A stretch of DNA of 64,000 bases from a virus, in IMG/VR virus record IMGVR_UViG_3300047483_000537, positions 1 through 64,000 of that record; one strand, 5' to 3'. The notes under the pieces were generated by a model that had not been told where the DNA came from, did not search any database, and was given only the letters and a program-made list of their open reading frames with translations. This document shows, one piece after another, positions 45,595 through 55,068 of the stretch (position 1 is its first letter; each line of letters opens with the position of its first letter). Both the position numbers and the translations under genes were made by a program.

Positions 45595-48500
45595 TTATTC
45601 CTTGTTTAGGAGTTGTTCAATAAGTGATTCTAAGCGCTCAATACGAGCACGAAGTTCAACGTTGTCTTTGGCTAGCTCTACGGCTGAGGCGAGTGCTGCA
45701 TTACCATACGAAACGGATAATGTCTGCATGTCATCTTTGGCAGTCATAATTGCTTGTGGAAGCAATTGTTGAAATGACTGTGCACTAACACCAACTTGTG
45801 TACTATCTTCCTCATCTAAGCGATCATAAATACCAACTTTGACTTTGGCTAAACGAGCCACATAGTTCTCTGGCATTGAACGCCAGTTGGTTTTTAAACG
45901 CTCATCTGAATATGCAGTAATGTTTCCTGATGCAACAATCGAATTAGATATAGCACATTTGAAAACGCCGTTGTTGATGACAAGCAAACCGTGGTCGGTT
46001 AAGTTACCAGCAGCACCGCCAGCGTTGGGATGTGACCACGCCAAGCCATATAAACTACCCGTTGTTGTACCATCTGCAGGCAACTTGTAACTGTCACCCA
46101 TGGCAAACACGCCTTGATAACGTGTAGATGCATAAGCACCAACAATACCACAACCATAGTTGTCATCAATATAGAAGTTACCATTAGCACGGTTAGACCT
46201 GCCAGACAGCGCTACATAACAAGCAGCATGGTAGTTGTCGTTGTAGTAGCCGCGCAAAGACCAATAACCGCTGGCATCTGAACTCCACGTTGTCTGAACG
46301 TTGTAACCACTATCATCTTCGTTGCGATACAGCTTGGTGACGCCCGGGCGGTTTCCACTAGTACGTGCAGTTGCATAGCTTGTGTAGTTACCTGCGTGCA
46401 ACATTACGCTGTTATTTACGTACCAGTCTTGGTTTGTATAAAACGCCTTGTCGGAATAAACGTGCGTCCAACTACTATTCTGAGCACCAAAATTAACCCA
46501 ACCATAAGCGGTGGTAATCCGGAGCCCAGTGCCATCACCTTGACTTAGTTTTAAGTTGCTATTGGCTAGTTGCAGACTATTATTTATTACTACATCTGAA
46601 CCACCAGCATGACCACCAATAGTCATCAATAACGCTTCGCCGCCGTCGCCATTACCGTCGTTGTTAGCGTCAGTGGTTGGTGAGTTGTTGTAGAAGCGGA
46701 TACCAGAATAAGCAGCACCAATACGAATACCAGTGTGGTATCCAATAATCAAGTCAGAGTAGTGTGGATGTGACCAACCACCGTTGGCATAGTCCTTGCC
46801 CATTGAATAATGGCTAGAGCCAAAACTATGTCCGCCACCACCAGAAAGAAAGTTAGTTCTAAGATCACCAACTGTTCCGCCGCTTAAGGGTAGAGCATAT
46901 GAGCTGTAGTTACCTGCGTGTAATACTAAGTGTGAACTATCAGTTGCATAAAAGTTACCGTCAGCGTATACACTAACAACACCGCTAGTAGACGAGAAGC
47001 CAAATCTGTAATCACCACCATTAAACTGGTACCCGTGGTAACCAGCACCACCAGCCCAAGAGTTGTTGGTAATAGTATGACCTGAACCTCCCAGATTAAG
47101 GTTGATACTCCAAGTACCTGAAGCCCCACCACCTGTTAATGTGGGTGCCCAAGTATTGTAGTTATGATCAGTTAATATGCGTTTCCATGACATCCAAGAA
47201 CCAGCATCACCATTACGGCTACGGATCGAAAATTCGTGGCCACTATATTGACCATTGATCTGCATATCATAACCGCCAGCTGGCGCACTAAATAATGGGC
47301 CAGTCCATGGCGCATTATTAGAGTATGTAAACGATGAACGTAACCAACTACCGCCTAAGAAAGTATTCGCATCTGCTCCTGGCGAACCTGGCCAACCTGT
47401 ATAAGGGATTTGAACGTAATTGCTCCAATTACTTGCAGTCAATAAGCTCAGCTGATTAATAACATGAGACTTTGACGACTTGCGTGACCACCCATCACCA
47501 TTGCTGGTGATAAAAGAGTTGATTGTGGGGTTTTCGGTTTCGCCGGTGCTAAAGTTAACATGGTTGGCATAGATATATCCATTACCATCGCGCTGAACAA
47601 TGTGACTGCCAGTGACACCACTAGACCATGTTGGGAAATAACTAGTGTAGTTGTTTGCAGTTAAAACTTCCGACCAACCGTTCCAAACCCCTGTACTACT
47701 GCGCGATCTAATCGCCATTCTATTGGTAGGGTCTGTGTCCACCCAAATTTGAGCACCATAAACAGACGTGGTATTAGCCCACGACATACCAATAATATGT
47801 CCATCATTACCGCTTGGACCTGTTGCCAGAGTATGTATTAAGGAGTTTCCTGTGCCTGGCATTGCTGTAGCAGCATCACCACTAACAACAGTTGCAGCAT
47901 TTGGGCTATATAGGTTTGTTGTAGCTGTAGCAGCAACTGACCCTGCAGAACCAGTAATATTAATAGGCCAAGTGCCTGAAGCATTGCCCCCGGTTAGGGT
48001 TGGTGAATAGCTGTTATAATTACCGGCATGTAGAACTTGATTGCCTGCTTGCTGAAGTGCAACTAATGAATTAACTACACTACCTATGGATAATGCTTTA
48101 GTATTGCCTGAAACAAAACTAAAAGTACCACCACTACTGCCGCTTGACTGAAATTGAATATTTGTTGCAGAAACTGCTGGAGTAGCGGTTCCGTCGGTAT
48201 CATAACCAGCGCGAACCCATAAAGACTGTGTACCTGTAGATGTATTTATACGTAAACCAGTTGCAGCTCCAGTAGCAATGGTTAACTCGCCAGTTAATGT
48301 TCCGCCACTTAGTGGTAAATAACTGTGAGTATGGGATGCAGGTGGATATGTATAACTATCTTTGTTCCCTGCATGAATCAAAGCACGCTGGGCTGTGCCA
48401 TCATAAAAAGACCCACCACCATAGATATATGTGCTACCTGTGCCTTTGATATAAGTACCAAGACCGCTAGTGGCGTTGTAACCAACAGTATCTGACTGAC

Positions 48501-49452
48501 CAGCAAAGTTAATTACCGATCCAGTATTAATACTTAGGTTACCTGTTAATGTACCACCACTTAATGGAAGCGCATAACTGCTGATATTACTTGCGTGAAG
48601 TACAATACTGTTGTTAACACGTACATTCCACGAAACGTCATCAGAGCGGAAGTTAAAATACGCAGCATCTGAGGTTGTGTTAACGTATTCTAAAATTGAT
48701 GTTGAAATATTTGGGTTGTGAAATACAACACCAGATTTATTGGTAGCACCGCCTGCTCCGGCTACAATTTCCAAGTAACCGTCATGTGCTGCAATTACCG
48801 CATTAGGAGCACCTGCTGGAGATCCACCAACGGTAAGTGCACGACCGCCTACGTTAACAATTGTTCTACCTGTTAGTGTACCGCCGCTTAAGGGCAAGTA
48901 GTCGTGCGTGTGCGAAGTAGAGGCAGCGTAGCTACCAACGTTACCTGCATGAACCGCTACATTGCCGTTAATAAGTAAGTTCTGAGGAGCATTTGTATAG
49001 TTATAGTGAAATAACTCAAGGTTCTCAGTTGCAGAGTTGTGATAAAGTTCCCATGCACCGTCTAAATAAACACTACTTGAGACGCTAAGATTAGACGTAT
49101 TAACTTGCTCAGTTTGAGTACTATAAGCAGTAAGAATATTGAATGGTAAACTTACGTCGCCAGTTAAACTACCGCCAGCTAGGGGTAAATAACTTGTAGT
49201 GTTACTTAGTGGGGTAAAGCCCAAAGCACCTGTGACGTCACCAGAGCTTAGTGTAACCGCACCGGTACGAGTGTTAAAGCTAGCCACTCCTGCTGCGCTG
49301 CCACCTATTTCAACAACAGCATCTGTACCATTGTTTCTTTTTAAAAACAGCTTGCCATCAAAGGTGTTGATGGCAAGCTCGCCTAAGGCAAGGTCACTGG
49401 TTGTGGGTACACGACCAGTTACATTGCTGCGCTTTATTTTTATTTCTGCCAT
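45595..49452 (-). CDS. Large tail fibre with self-cleaving S74 chaperone domain
   Basis: 1285 aa. The N-terminus (MAEIKIKRSNVTGRVPTTSD ... GELAINTFDG) is a virion attachment module. The shaft has many copies of LHAGN...YALPLSGGTLTG-like repeats. The last 108 residues (YSDERLKTNWRSMP ... ending in a coiled coil) are the intramolecular chaperone/peptidase S74 domain, with catalytic Ser about 1182 that releases itself once the fibre has trimerised. It would bind host glycans or surface polymers. The coiled-coil end ERLESLIEQLL is typical. Confidence 0.92.
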   Translation of the reverse strand: MAEIKIKRSNVTGRVPTTSDLALGELAINTFDGKLFLKRNNGTDAVVEIGGSAAGVASFNTRTGAVTLSSGDVTGALGFTPLSNTTSYLPLAGGSLTGDVSLPFNILTAYSTQTEQVNTSNLSVSSSVYLDGAWELYHNSATENLELFHYNYTNAPQNLLINGNVAVHAGNVGSYAASTSHTHDYLPLSGGTLTGRTIVNVGGRALTVGGSPAGAPNAVIAAHDGYLEIVAGAGGATNKSGVVFHNPNISTSILEYVNTTSDAAYFNFRSDDVSWNVRVNNSIVLHASNISSYALPLSGGTLTGNLSINTGSVINFAGQSDTVGYNATSGLGTYIKGTGSTYIYGGGSFYDGTAQRALIHAGNKDSYTYPPASHTHSYLPLSGGTLTGELTIATGAATGLRINTSTGTQSLWVRAGYDTDGTATPAVSATNIQFQSSGSSGGTFSFVSGNTKALSIGSVVNSLVALQQAGNQVLHAGNYNSYSPTLTGGNASGTWPINITGSAGSVAATATTNLYSPNAATVVSGDAATAMPGTGNSLIHTLATGPSGNDGHIIGMSWANTTSVYGAQIWVDTDPTNRMAIRSRSSTGVWNGWSEVLTANNYTSYFPTWSSGVTGSHIVQRDGNGYIYANHVNFSTGETENPTINSFITSNGDGWSRKSSKSHVINQLSLLTASNWSNYVQIPYTGWPGSPGADANTFLGGSWLRSSFTYSNNAPWTGPLFSAPAGGYDMQINGQYSGHEFSIRSRNGDAGSWMSWKRILTDHNYNTWAPTLTGGGASGTWSINLNLGGSGHTITNNSWAGGAGYHGYQFNGGDYRFGFSSTSGVVSVYADGNFYATDSSHLVLHAGNYSSYALPLSGGTVGDLRTNFLSGGGGHSFGSSHYSMGKDYANGGWSHPHYSDLIIGYHTGIRIGAAYSGIRFYNNSPTTDANNDGNGDGGEALLMTIGGHAGGSDVVINNSLQLANSNLKLSQGDGTGLRITTAYGWVNFGAQNSSWTHVYSDKAFYTNQDWYVNNSVMLHAGNYTSYATARTSGNRPGVTKLYRNEDDSGYNVQTTWSSDASGYWSLRGYYNDNYHAACYVALSGRSNRANGNFYIDDNYGCGIVGAYASTRYQGVFAMGDSYKLPADGTTTGSLYGLAWSHPNAGGAAGNLTDHGLLVINNGVFKCAISNSIVASGNITAYSDERLKTNWRSMPENYVARLAKVKVGIYDRLDEEDSTQVGVSAQSFQQLLPQAIMTAKDDMQTLSVSYGNAALASAVELAKDNVELRARIERLESLIEQLLNKE

Positions 49453-49490
49453 ATGGCTACCTTTCGTGCTTATATAAGCAGGTGTCTATA

Positions 49491-50813
49491 TTAGTAAGTT
49501 CCGCCGTCTACTGCTGTAATTGATACTAAACCATTAACAACTGAAAAATTAGTGTTTACAAAACTTGCTAAACCTTTTACAATACTTGTTGCAATAGGTA
49601 TTGCGGTACTACCTGCTGCGGTAATTAAACCTTTTGCATTGACTGTGAAATTAGGTACAGTTACTGAGTCACCAAAACTTCCAACATTGCTGTTAACTGT
49701 TGCAAGAGTACCTACACCAGTTACGTTTGCACTACCGTCTAAACTAGCGGAAGTGTAGCTAATATCTCCAGTAATTGCAACGGTACGGCCAGTAGCCCAC
49801 TTAGTAGCTGTAGCAGCATTACCATTTAACGCACCATGTACTGTAGATACCACTAAGTCTTTGTTAAAGTTCCAACGGTCGTTAGCGCTTGTGTATGTTA
49901 AAGTTGCCCCTGCTCCAGCAACAGTTAAACCAGCACCTTCGGCAGCGGCAGCGTTAGCTGCATCTTTTGCTAGTGTAATATTAATATCTGCTACTGCAAC
50001 GGCTGTTGAGTTGACTGTTGTTGTAGTACCTTGTACTGTTAAGTTACCTGTGATAACAGCGTTACCGTCAACACTAATATTTGCGGCAGTAATGTCATCA
50101 GAAGTTAAGGTTCCGTTTACTGTAACATTGTTAAAAGTTACGTTGTCTGTTGTACCAACCGCTTGACCGATAGCAAAACTAACTTGATTATTTGTAACTG
50201 TGGTAGCAACACCAATACCACCGGCAAATGTTAGCGTATCTGTTCCAAGTGCAACAGCATCACTGCCTGTTCCACCAGCAATATTCAAGCTAGTTGAAAT
50301 AGAGGCTGTTGTAACGCCAGTCACTAAGCCTTTGGCATTTACAGTTACCACAGGGATTTGTGTTGTACTACCAAAAGTACCTACGTTGCTGTTAACTGTA
50401 GCCAATGTAATTGCTGTACTTAAATTCTGAGTACCATCAACACCGGTAAAAGTAGCAGTCGCATCACCAGTTAGTGCTAAACTACGTGCATTTAGCCATG
50501 CAGTAGCTGTTGAAGCATTACCAGTTACATCGCCGGTAATATCTAAGAAAACGCTGCCTGCATTGTCTCGACGAACAATAGTATTAGCAGTATTTAAATT
50601 TGTAGCTGCGTCAACTAAATCAGTATAACGCTTACCACCAATTACAACGTGATTAACTGCATTACCTGCAGTCTCGGTTCCCATACCAATGTATAAACGG
50701 TCGCCTCCGTTGGATCCGTTGTCAGCAAGTGCCGTATAAGCTAACTCACCAGCACCTAATACAGCTGGGTTACCACTAACCTCACTGCGCTTAATTCTTA
50801 AAATAGAAGCCAT
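49491..50813 (-). CDS. Tail fibre/structural protein with Gly-Asn-Thr repeats
   Basis: 440 aa. Its start (MASILRIKRSEVSGNPAVLG ... GELAYTALAD) resembles that of the 1285-aa fibre, suggesting a shared attachment site. The rest is Thr, Val, Ala and Asn-rich with repeats such as LATVNSNVG and VTVNAKGLVTG, pointing to a beta-helical or trimeric shaft. No enzyme domain is visible. It may form the proximal part of the fibre. Confidence 0.72.
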   Translation of the reverse strand: MASILRIKRSEVSGNPAVLGAGELAYTALADNGSNGGDRLYIGMGTETAGNAVNHVVIGGKRYTDLVDAATNLNTANTIVRRDNAGSVFLDITGDVTGNASTATAWLNARSLALTGDATATFTGVDGTQNLSTAITLATVNSNVGTFGSTTQIPVVTVNAKGLVTGVTTASISTSLNIAGGTGSDAVALGTDTLTFAGGIGVATTVTNNQVSFAIGQAVGTTDNVTFNNVTVNGTLTSDDITAANISVDGNAVITGNLTVQGTTTTVNSTAVAVADINITLAKDAANAAAAEGAGLTVAGAGATLTYTSANDRWNFNKDLVVSTVHGALNGNAATATKWATGRTVAITGDISYTSASLDGSANVTGVGTLATVNSNVGSFGDSVTVPNFTVNAKGLITAAGSTAIPIATSIVKGLASFVNTNFSVVNGLVSITAVDGGTY

Positions 50814-50824
50814 GTTCTTTTCCT

Positions 50825-51061
50825 TTAAAATTGTCCTGACTCAACAATTTGTTGGTCTAAGAGTGTGGTTGCGGTCCATTTTTGTGTTTGATTATTGTAT
50901 ACTAATAAGGACCCTTGACCTAGCTGAGCTAGATCTATATCTTGTAATTGTGCGAAGCTAGACGCACCTCTTGGGCCCAGTAGCCCAGTTACAACTGTTT
51001 GAGGACGTGAATCTTCAACAACAACTGTTTGACCTTGCTCAGTTACTACTACTCTGGTCAT
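50825..51061 (-). CDS. Small fibre-associated protein
   Basis: 78 aa; the N-terminal half is strand-rich (RVVVTEQGQTVVVEDSRP) and contains a short collagen-like GLLGPRGASS piece, the rest resembles QLQDIDLAQLGQGSLLVYNN found at the start of fibre proteins. Overlaps the upstream gene by ATGA. Possibly a fibre connector. Confidence 0.58.
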   Translation of the reverse strand: MTRVVVTEQGQTVVVEDSRPQTVVTGLLGPRGASSFAQLQDIDLAQLGQGSLLVYNNQTQKWTATTLLDQQIVESGQF

Positions 51062-51954
51062 CTTGTAACCTCCTGAACCAGTGTTAAGTTACCTGTTAAG
51101 AACGGAACAACTAAGCCTCCGGCTTCATAGAGTTCTAAGCTGTAAACAGCTGTTGCAAAATCAAAAGTTTGAGTAACTGCTGCAGGAATTGTAATAGTTA
51201 TAGAATTTAACTCTAAGTCTATGATAATATGACCACCTGGACCGCTAGTAGTGGAGTATATAACATCTTCGCTGTCAGAAGTCTCCCGTATCTGCATACG
51301 AGCACTATAACTAATTAAAGGCACTGGCTGATTGTACTCAACAACGCCACCATTTGTATAAGCAGTATATTGAAGACTATTTACTTGGTTGATTTCAATC
51401 TTGTTTGCTGCTGCAGCTTGTGCTGCGGCAACAGTTGCCTGATTAGCTGTAACTGCATTTTGCCAGGTCGTATAGGAATTATTTAAATTGTGCAATGTCG
51501 GCGCAAAGTTACTTGGCACTGGAGGGCTTATTTGTTGGCCACTTGACATTATTAGCTGATAAGTTGCTACTGGTGTTAAGTTTACCCAAGGTCTGATTGT
51601 TGGGGCGACAATTTGAGCATCTTGAATTTTCATTTCGTTCCAAATGTCAAGTTGCCCAAGATAAATCTCTTCTAGTTCTTGCACATCTATAAGTGTTGGT
51701 GCAACAGCACTATAAGCTGTAGACAAATAATATGTTTCACCTACATTATTAAGCTCTTTCATACCGCCAGCACCTACTACTCTAAACCTCCAACCTAATG
51801 GAAGGTTGTGGTTTACTGTGGTACTTATAACACAAGGAGCGCTTTTTTGAATAGCCTGAATTGGAACATAAACTTTTGTTTCTGATTCCCAACGATAGCT
51901 TTCTTGAAACGTACTGCCTTGGTAAATTTTATAATTTATTTTAGCTGGTTGCAT
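51058..51954 (-). CDS. Hypothetical tail protein
   Basis: 298 aa from the ATG with GAGG eight bases upstream, chosen over a GTG 9 nt earlier. No signal peptide. A helical middle (NAVTANQATVAAAQAAAANK) lies between two beta-rich parts; the C-terminal part (SARMQIRETSDSEDVIYSTT) resembles beta-sandwich tail proteins. Probably a baseplate or fibre-socket component by position. Confidence 0.58.
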   Translation of the reverse strand: MQPAKINYKIYQGSTFQESYRWESETKVYVPIQAIQKSAPCVISTTVNHNLPLGWRFRVVGAGGMKELNNVGETYYLSTAYSAVAPTLIDVQELEEIYLGQLDIWNEMKIQDAQIVAPTIRPWVNLTPVATYQLIMSSGQQISPPVPSNFAPTLHNLNNSYTTWQNAVTANQATVAAAQAAAANKIEINQVNSLQYTAYTNGGVVEYNQPVPLISYSARMQIRETSDSEDVIYSTTSGPGGHIIIDLELNSITITIPAAVTQTFDFATAVYSLELYEAGGLVVPFLTGNLTLVQEVTR

Positions 51955-51955
51955 T

Positions 51956-52297
51956 TTAACCACCTCTCTTTGTGGCAGATAGCTGCTTGAACTTTACTAC
52001 TTCTTGAGTTAAGGCCGCTACTTCAGTTCGTAGATGTTGGTTTTCTACAGTTAATTTTTGTAGTTCACTATTTAATGCTATTACTTCTGAATGTAGCCTA
52101 CCCAATTCAATGCTAAGCTTTGTATTTTGCTGACTCATACGCTCCAATTCTGTATGCATGAGCGTTATAATACTAGTCTCTGCTTCGGTACTTCGCCAAT
52201 TTTTTAATATTTTTTGCGCACCTATAAAAACAGCCATTACTGCGATTGCAATTAGGCTAATAGCTTGTAGGCTTTGCTCAAAACTAGATTCTAACAT
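51956..52297 (-). CDS. Membrane-anchored coiled-coil protein
   Basis: 113 aa: hydrophobic span at about 11-30 (AISLIAIAVMAVFIGAQKI), then a strong coiled coil (HTELERMSQQNTKLSIELGR ...) up to residue 105. Resembles membrane-anchored proteins near phage lysis or tail genes, but no family is assigned. First gene after its own promoter. Confidence 0.6.
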   Translation of the reverse strand: MLESSFEQSLQAISLIAIAVMAVFIGAQKILKNWRSTEAETSIITLMHTELERMSQQNTKLSIELGRLHSEVIALNSELQKLTVENQHLRTEVAALTQEVVKFKQLSATKRGG

Positions 52298-52422
52298 AAA
52301 CTAATTCTCCCCGTTTTATAGTGGATATAAACTACTTAGCCACTAACTTTATTTAACTGATTGTAATATAGCGCAATCCCTATTTGAACTTAAAAGTTGG
52401 GAGACTACAGACATTTTGGTAT

Positions 52423-52451
52423 ATTATAGCACAAGGGCATAGTAAAGTCAA
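52423..52451 (-). promoter_or_regulatory. Promoter (TTGACT-17-TATAAT)
   Basis: Minus-strand TTGACT and TATAAT with 17-bp spacing, directly downstream of a terminator. It would drive the fibre genes from 52297 leftward. Confidence 0.75.
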
Positions 52452-52454
52452 CAC

Positions 52455-52490
52455 AAAAAAATACCCACCTTTTATGGCGGGTATTTAATT
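52455..52490 (-). terminator. Terminator of the tape-measure/baseplate operon
   Basis: Stem AATACCC-A-CC/GG-C-GGGTATT with one A-C mismatch and, on the minus strand, a following T run. It sits 7 nt after the stop of the 237-aa tail gene. Confidence 0.78.
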
Positions 52491-52491
52491 T

Positions 52492-53205
52492 TTAAAACTC
52501 TTCTAAATCAACTGAACTAGTATACCTGGTGTATTGTGCGTAGCTAATCCCATTTAAATTAGTTAACTTACCATATATACTATACATTTGCTCTCGACTT
52601 TTGTCTACATCTTCGGGAAATGCTGACACAAAAACGCAGCCAAGCTTTCCTGTGTTTTTTAATATGTTAAAAAACTCATACTTGTCTGTATCCGTTAAAT
52701 ACTCAAGCGCAAATTGTAGTGTTTTGTTACGAGGTCCTGGCGTGGTATACAGATCTCCACTCTGTAGTCGTTCTGAGATACTAGTATCCGCATATCCAGC
52801 AGTAATTCCAAAAGGAATATTATGTTGAGGACTCCAATAGTTTCCGACAATAAATCTACTAACTTTTACACTTGTGCTAAAAGTTACAGTAAAGTTTGTC
52901 TGATTACTTAGTCCAGTTAGATACGCTACCACATACTTACCTCCACCATAAGCATTTTGTAAGTTTACACTAGAGCTTACAGTGGTCTCTATTACTGGTG
53001 CGAATCCAGCAACTGTCATTGTTATAGCAGAAGTATGTTCTGGTAAATAAGCTACTACTGCTACACTTCCTGAAACCGGTACAGTAGTTAAGGTAAAACT
53101 TGTACCTGTAGAAGTCTGCGATTTGTAGTCGTTAGTAGTTGGGTGTGCAGCTGAACCAGATACCTGTGTCAACTTGTTGCTATAAACTATCCTTAAATGT
53201 GCCAT
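52492..53205 (-). CDS. Tail protein, unknown
   Basis: 237 aa, beta-rich, no signal peptide (MAHLRIVYSNKLTQVSGSAA...). The C-terminal half (TPGPRNKTLQFALEYLTDTDKYEFFNI) resembles sequences in phage baseplate or minor tail proteins. Last gene of the operon that starts with the tape measure; 9 nt from the collagen-like protein. Structural role inferred. Confidence 0.6.
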   Translation of the reverse strand: MAHLRIVYSNKLTQVSGSAAHPTTNDYKSQTSTGTSFTLTTVPVSGSVAVVAYLPEHTSAITMTVAGFAPVIETTVSSSVNLQNAYGGGKYVVAYLTGLSNQTNFTVTFSTSVKVSRFIVGNYWSPQHNIPFGITAGYADTSISERLQSGDLYTTPGPRNKTLQFALEYLTDTDKYEFFNILKNTGKLGCVFVSAFPEDVDKSREQMYSIYGKLTNLNGISYAQYTRYTSSVDLEEF

Positions 53206-53214
53206 TGTACTCCT

Positions 53215-55068
53215 TTATACACTAATACTGATAAACTTGTTGGCAAAATCTATTCTAAATAATCCGTCAGTACTAGTTATATTTAGTCCGACATTAATAG
53301 TGCCTGCGTTGATTTGGTTTGCTTCTACGCTATTAATATATGTACTATTAAGTTTCTGTGTAGTACTTAATATTACGCTACCATCAGTGGCCCTAACCTC
53401 TAGGCCGTTAGAGTTTATTTTTGCTGCAGTTACAGACCCTGTTACCAATAAGTTGCCATCAATTACAGTACCTGGAGTTACCCACTGTTGCGTGCTTGCA
53501 TTATAAGTAATAGTATATACGTAAGTTGTGCCGTTAGTGAATGTAACTGTATCACCTTCTATAGGTGTAGTAGGTATACTACCAGAAGTTGCTGCAGCAA
53601 TCAGTTGATTAGCTCTAACTGCATAGCTTGCAGCTCCTGCTGAATTTGGGGACAAAGTGTAAGTATTGACATATATAGAGCTATTAGAAAATAACTGTCG
53701 ACTGCCTCTAGTACCGTTAGTACCGTTAGTACCGTTAGTGCCATTAGTGCCATTAGTGCCATTAGTACCATTAGTACCTGGAGTGCCTTGATCGCCTTTT
53801 TGTGCTAGTACTTTAGCTGTACTCCACTCAGTATTAGCTATAGTATCTGTAGTACTAGAGCTGGCAGCTGTAGCTTGTACTACCCAAATTACCGTTCCAT
53901 TACTAGCGTCAGGTATTGTTTGAGTCCAGCCACTAGGTATAGTTCCACTCAATACTGTTGTGGAAAAAGTATAAGTACTACTACCTGCAGTACTTAATGT
54001 TGGTGCTGTACTAGAATTATTATTGCGAGCATATAAAAATACACTTGCTGTGTTAATACCGTCAGTACCGTTAGTACCGTTAGTACCGTTAGTACCATTA
54101 CTACCGTTAGTACCATTACTACCGTTTTGTACTAACAATACTGGGCTAGCCCATTCTGTTGCAGCAATACTATCTGTTCCAGTAGTAGAACTAGCAGTAG
54201 CTATTGTAACGTACAAAGGATTACTTCCACTAGGAATACTTTTTGACCAGCTATTAGCTAAAGTAGCTGTTGTGATAACATTAGTAGAAAAACTATAGTC
54301 TACAGCGCCAGGGTTATCTGTGGGTGCTGCAGCAGATCGTTTATATGCATATACCAAAGCTGTACTAGATCCAGCACCTCCTGGAGTGCCGTCTATACCG
54401 TCTTGCGCAAAAAGTACCGGAGCTGACCATAAGGTATTAGAAAATTGATAGCTAAGCCCTATACCTGCGGCTAAAACTTGTGTAGTCCATAAGTATTTAC
54501 CAGCAGTTGACGAAGGTATATTTTGAGACCATCCGCTAGGCTGTCCAACTACTTGCGCAGAGTTGAAAGTATACGTGGAGTCGCCTGTAGTAGGTAATTC
54601 TGGTGCTTGGTTACTAGAGGTTCTTCTATATAGCACAACTTGAACGCTATTTATAGCATCTATACCATCTAAACCTTCTCGCAGAACTGGTATTGAAAGT
54701 ATTGCTTCGCTTTGATTTACCCCAATATTACTAGTAGTTTCTGATACAATTACTTTATATTGTACGACCGTACCGGTACCCAAAGCTGTTAAAAAAGCAC
54801 TGTCTAGGTTTAATACTAAAGGATTAGTTGTGCTTGTAATATTTGTAAAACTACTCGTATTACCGAATCTATAACTCCAGGAATATGCAGGAGTTATATA
54901 CCCTACAACATTGGCTGAAATAGTTATAGATGCAGGGGTAGGTACTAAAGCTTCTTTAGGTACTATAAGTGAAGTTGCTGCTCCGGAATCTAATGTAACA
55001 CTAGCTCCAGTTATCCTACTAGAAGATGCAAATAGTAGTTCGTTTCTATCGTTTAATAGTTGTGCCAT
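53215..55068 (-). CDS. Collagen-like tail fibre protein
   Basis: 617 aa. Several Fn3-like or repeated beta domains with a recurring pattern (YTFNSAQVVGQPSGWSQNIP / YSFSTNVITTATLANSWSKS / YTFSTTVLSGTIPSGWTQTI) are separated by two collagen-like runs of Gly-X-Asn/Asp triplets (about 314-336 and 428-454). The C-terminus ends in an unassigned domain. Collagen-like runs in phage proteins form triple-helical stalks. The gene shares one base with the baseplate gene before it. Confidence 0.78.
   Translation of the reverse strand: MAQLLNDRNELLFASSSRITGASVTLDSGAATSLIVPKEALVPTPASITISANVVGYITPAYSWSYRFGNTSSFTNITSTTNPLVLNLDSAFLTALGTGTVVQYKVIVSETTSNIGVNQSEAILSIPVLREGLDGIDAINSVQVVLYRRTSSNQAPELPTTGDSTYTFNSAQVVGQPSGWSQNIPSSTAGKYLWTTQVLAAGIGLSYQFSNTLWSAPVLFAQDGIDGTPGGAGSSTALVYAYKRSAAAPTDNPGAVDYSFSTNVITTATLANSWSKSIPSGSNPLYVTIATASSTTGTDSIAATEWASPVLLVQNGSNGTNGSNGTNGTNGTNGTDGINTASVFLYARNNNSSTAPTLSTAGSSTYTFSTTVLSGTIPSGWTQTIPDASNGTVIWVVQATAASSSTTDTIANTEWSTAKVLAQKGDQGTPGTNGTNGTNGTNGTNGTNGTNGTRGSRQLFSNSSIYVNTYTLSPNSAGAASYAVRANQLIAAATSGSIPTTPIEGDTVTFTNGTTYVYTITYNASTQQWVTPGTVIDGNLLVTGSVTAAKINSNGLEVRATDGSVILSTTQKLNSTYINSVEANQINAGTINVGLNITSTDGLFRIDFANKFISISV
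53710..53785 (-). repeat. 9-bp tandem repeats encoding Gly-Thr-Asn
   Basis: On the + strand the unit GTACCGTTA and variants (GTGCCATTA, GTACCATTA) repeats about eight times, encoding collagen-like GTN triplets on the minus strand. Prone to slippage in multiples of 9 bp, which would change stalk length without frameshift. Confidence 0.85.
54058..54126 (-). repeat. Second 9-bp tandem repeat tract, collagen-like
   Basis: About seven copies of GTACCGTTA and related units in the same gene, encoding GTN/GSN/GTD triplets. Same properties as the first tract. Confidence 0.85.

Noticed and set aside
46000-48900. Regular repeats in the large fibre gene as a CRISPR array or insertion sequence
   Set aside because: The repeats are in frame, diverged, and encode LPLSGGTLTG-like fibre modules; there are no spacers or terminal inverted repeats.
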